Assembly: GCA_964390115.1 (NCBI GenBank)
Contig: CAYMGT010000001.1
Location: forward strand, 1 to 57,474
DNA from: JAIPJA01 sp964390115
GTDB lineage: Bacteria > Patescibacteriota > Patescibacteriia > Patescibacteriales > UBA12465
DNA: 57,474 nt
Reading direction: 5' to 3'
Below, piece by piece: positions 57,465 through 57,474 of this stretch. Position 1 is the first letter of the stretch; the number at the start of each line of letters is the position of its first letter. A model generated the notes under the pieces. It had not been told where the DNA came from and did no database searches. It saw only the letters and a program-made list of their open reading frames with translations. A program made the translations under genes and the position numbers.

Positions 57465-57474
57465 ATCTTAATTA

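Noticed and set aside
1..57474. CRISPR array, insertion sequence or prophage
   Set aside because: No regularly spaced repeats, transposase, integrase or phage structural genes were found on reading both strands.

Overview
The window looks like a piece of a Candidate Phyla Radiation (Patescibacteria, probably Parcubacteria-like) genome. The DNA is very A+T-rich and genes are densely packed on both strands. The 16S rRNA 3' end departs from the usual bacterial sequence at universal primer sites. Several proteins are of types common in these small genomes: a secreted trypsin-like protease with paired C-terminal repeats, VanW and LCP wall proteins, a two-ATPase GspE/PilB-like protein, and a translin homologue. 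TGA and TAG both end ordinary genes here, so the code appears standard. There is a 100-N scaffold gap at 5326-5425. I see no CRISPR array, transposon or phage module.

Layout. Positions 1-330 hold the 3' end of 16S rRNA, followed by a terminator rather than a 23S gene. Next, on the minus strand, come a small possible cysteine-hydrolase protein, trpS and the secreted protease. tRNA-Pro and an orphan structured RNA follow, then plus-strand LCP, der, pth and topA. From 10.5 to 17.5 kb lies a minus-strand synthetase block (valS, membrane protein, pheS, pheT, coiled-coil protein). From 17.6 to 21.5 kb, plus strand: a degenerate DHH protein, tRNA-Ile(UAU), tRNA-Val, Hsp20 and VanW. From 21.7 to 26.5 kb, minus strand: a ComEC-like hydrolase, glyS, argS and DUF389. 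From 26.7 to 32.6 kb, plus strand: a membrane protein, the tandem GspE, translin, a phosphodiesterase and an IMPase. uvrA and a phospholipase D protein follow on the minus strand, then tsaD with tRNA-Glu and tRNA-Cys, an RND efflux pair, ychF and an RNA methylase. The rpsF-ssb-rpsR-efp operon spans 46.7-48.8 kb. The remainder is an O-antigen ligase-like protein, a pseudouridine synthase, small membrane proteins, tRNA-Gly, and a minus-strand glycan operon that ends in a Nudix gene broken by one amber codon.

The most unusual content is non-coding. Four intergenic regions (about 4.65-4.86, 8.07-8.19, 21.51-21.66 and 39.02-39.29 kb) each combine a good sigma70-type promoter, long helices and a U-run or classical terminator, without a reading frame. 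In the first three, positions that are A-C mismatches on one strand become G-U pairs on the other, and the strand so favoured is also the one with the promoter. One of these RNAs would present a CCUCCUCCUU loop resembling the 16S anti-Shine-Dalgarno tail, although most genes here have no visible Shine-Dalgarno sequence. I could not match any of the four to a known RNA family by eye.

Most genes serve translation (six aminoacyl-tRNA synthetase genes or subunits, six tRNAs, tsaD, pth, der, efp, two ribosomal proteins) or the envelope (LCP, VanW, O-antigen ligase, glycosyltransferases, phospholipase D, RND pump). Two informational proteins are altered at functional sites: UvrA has no room for the UvrB-binding domain, and the DHH protein has lost several metal ligands.
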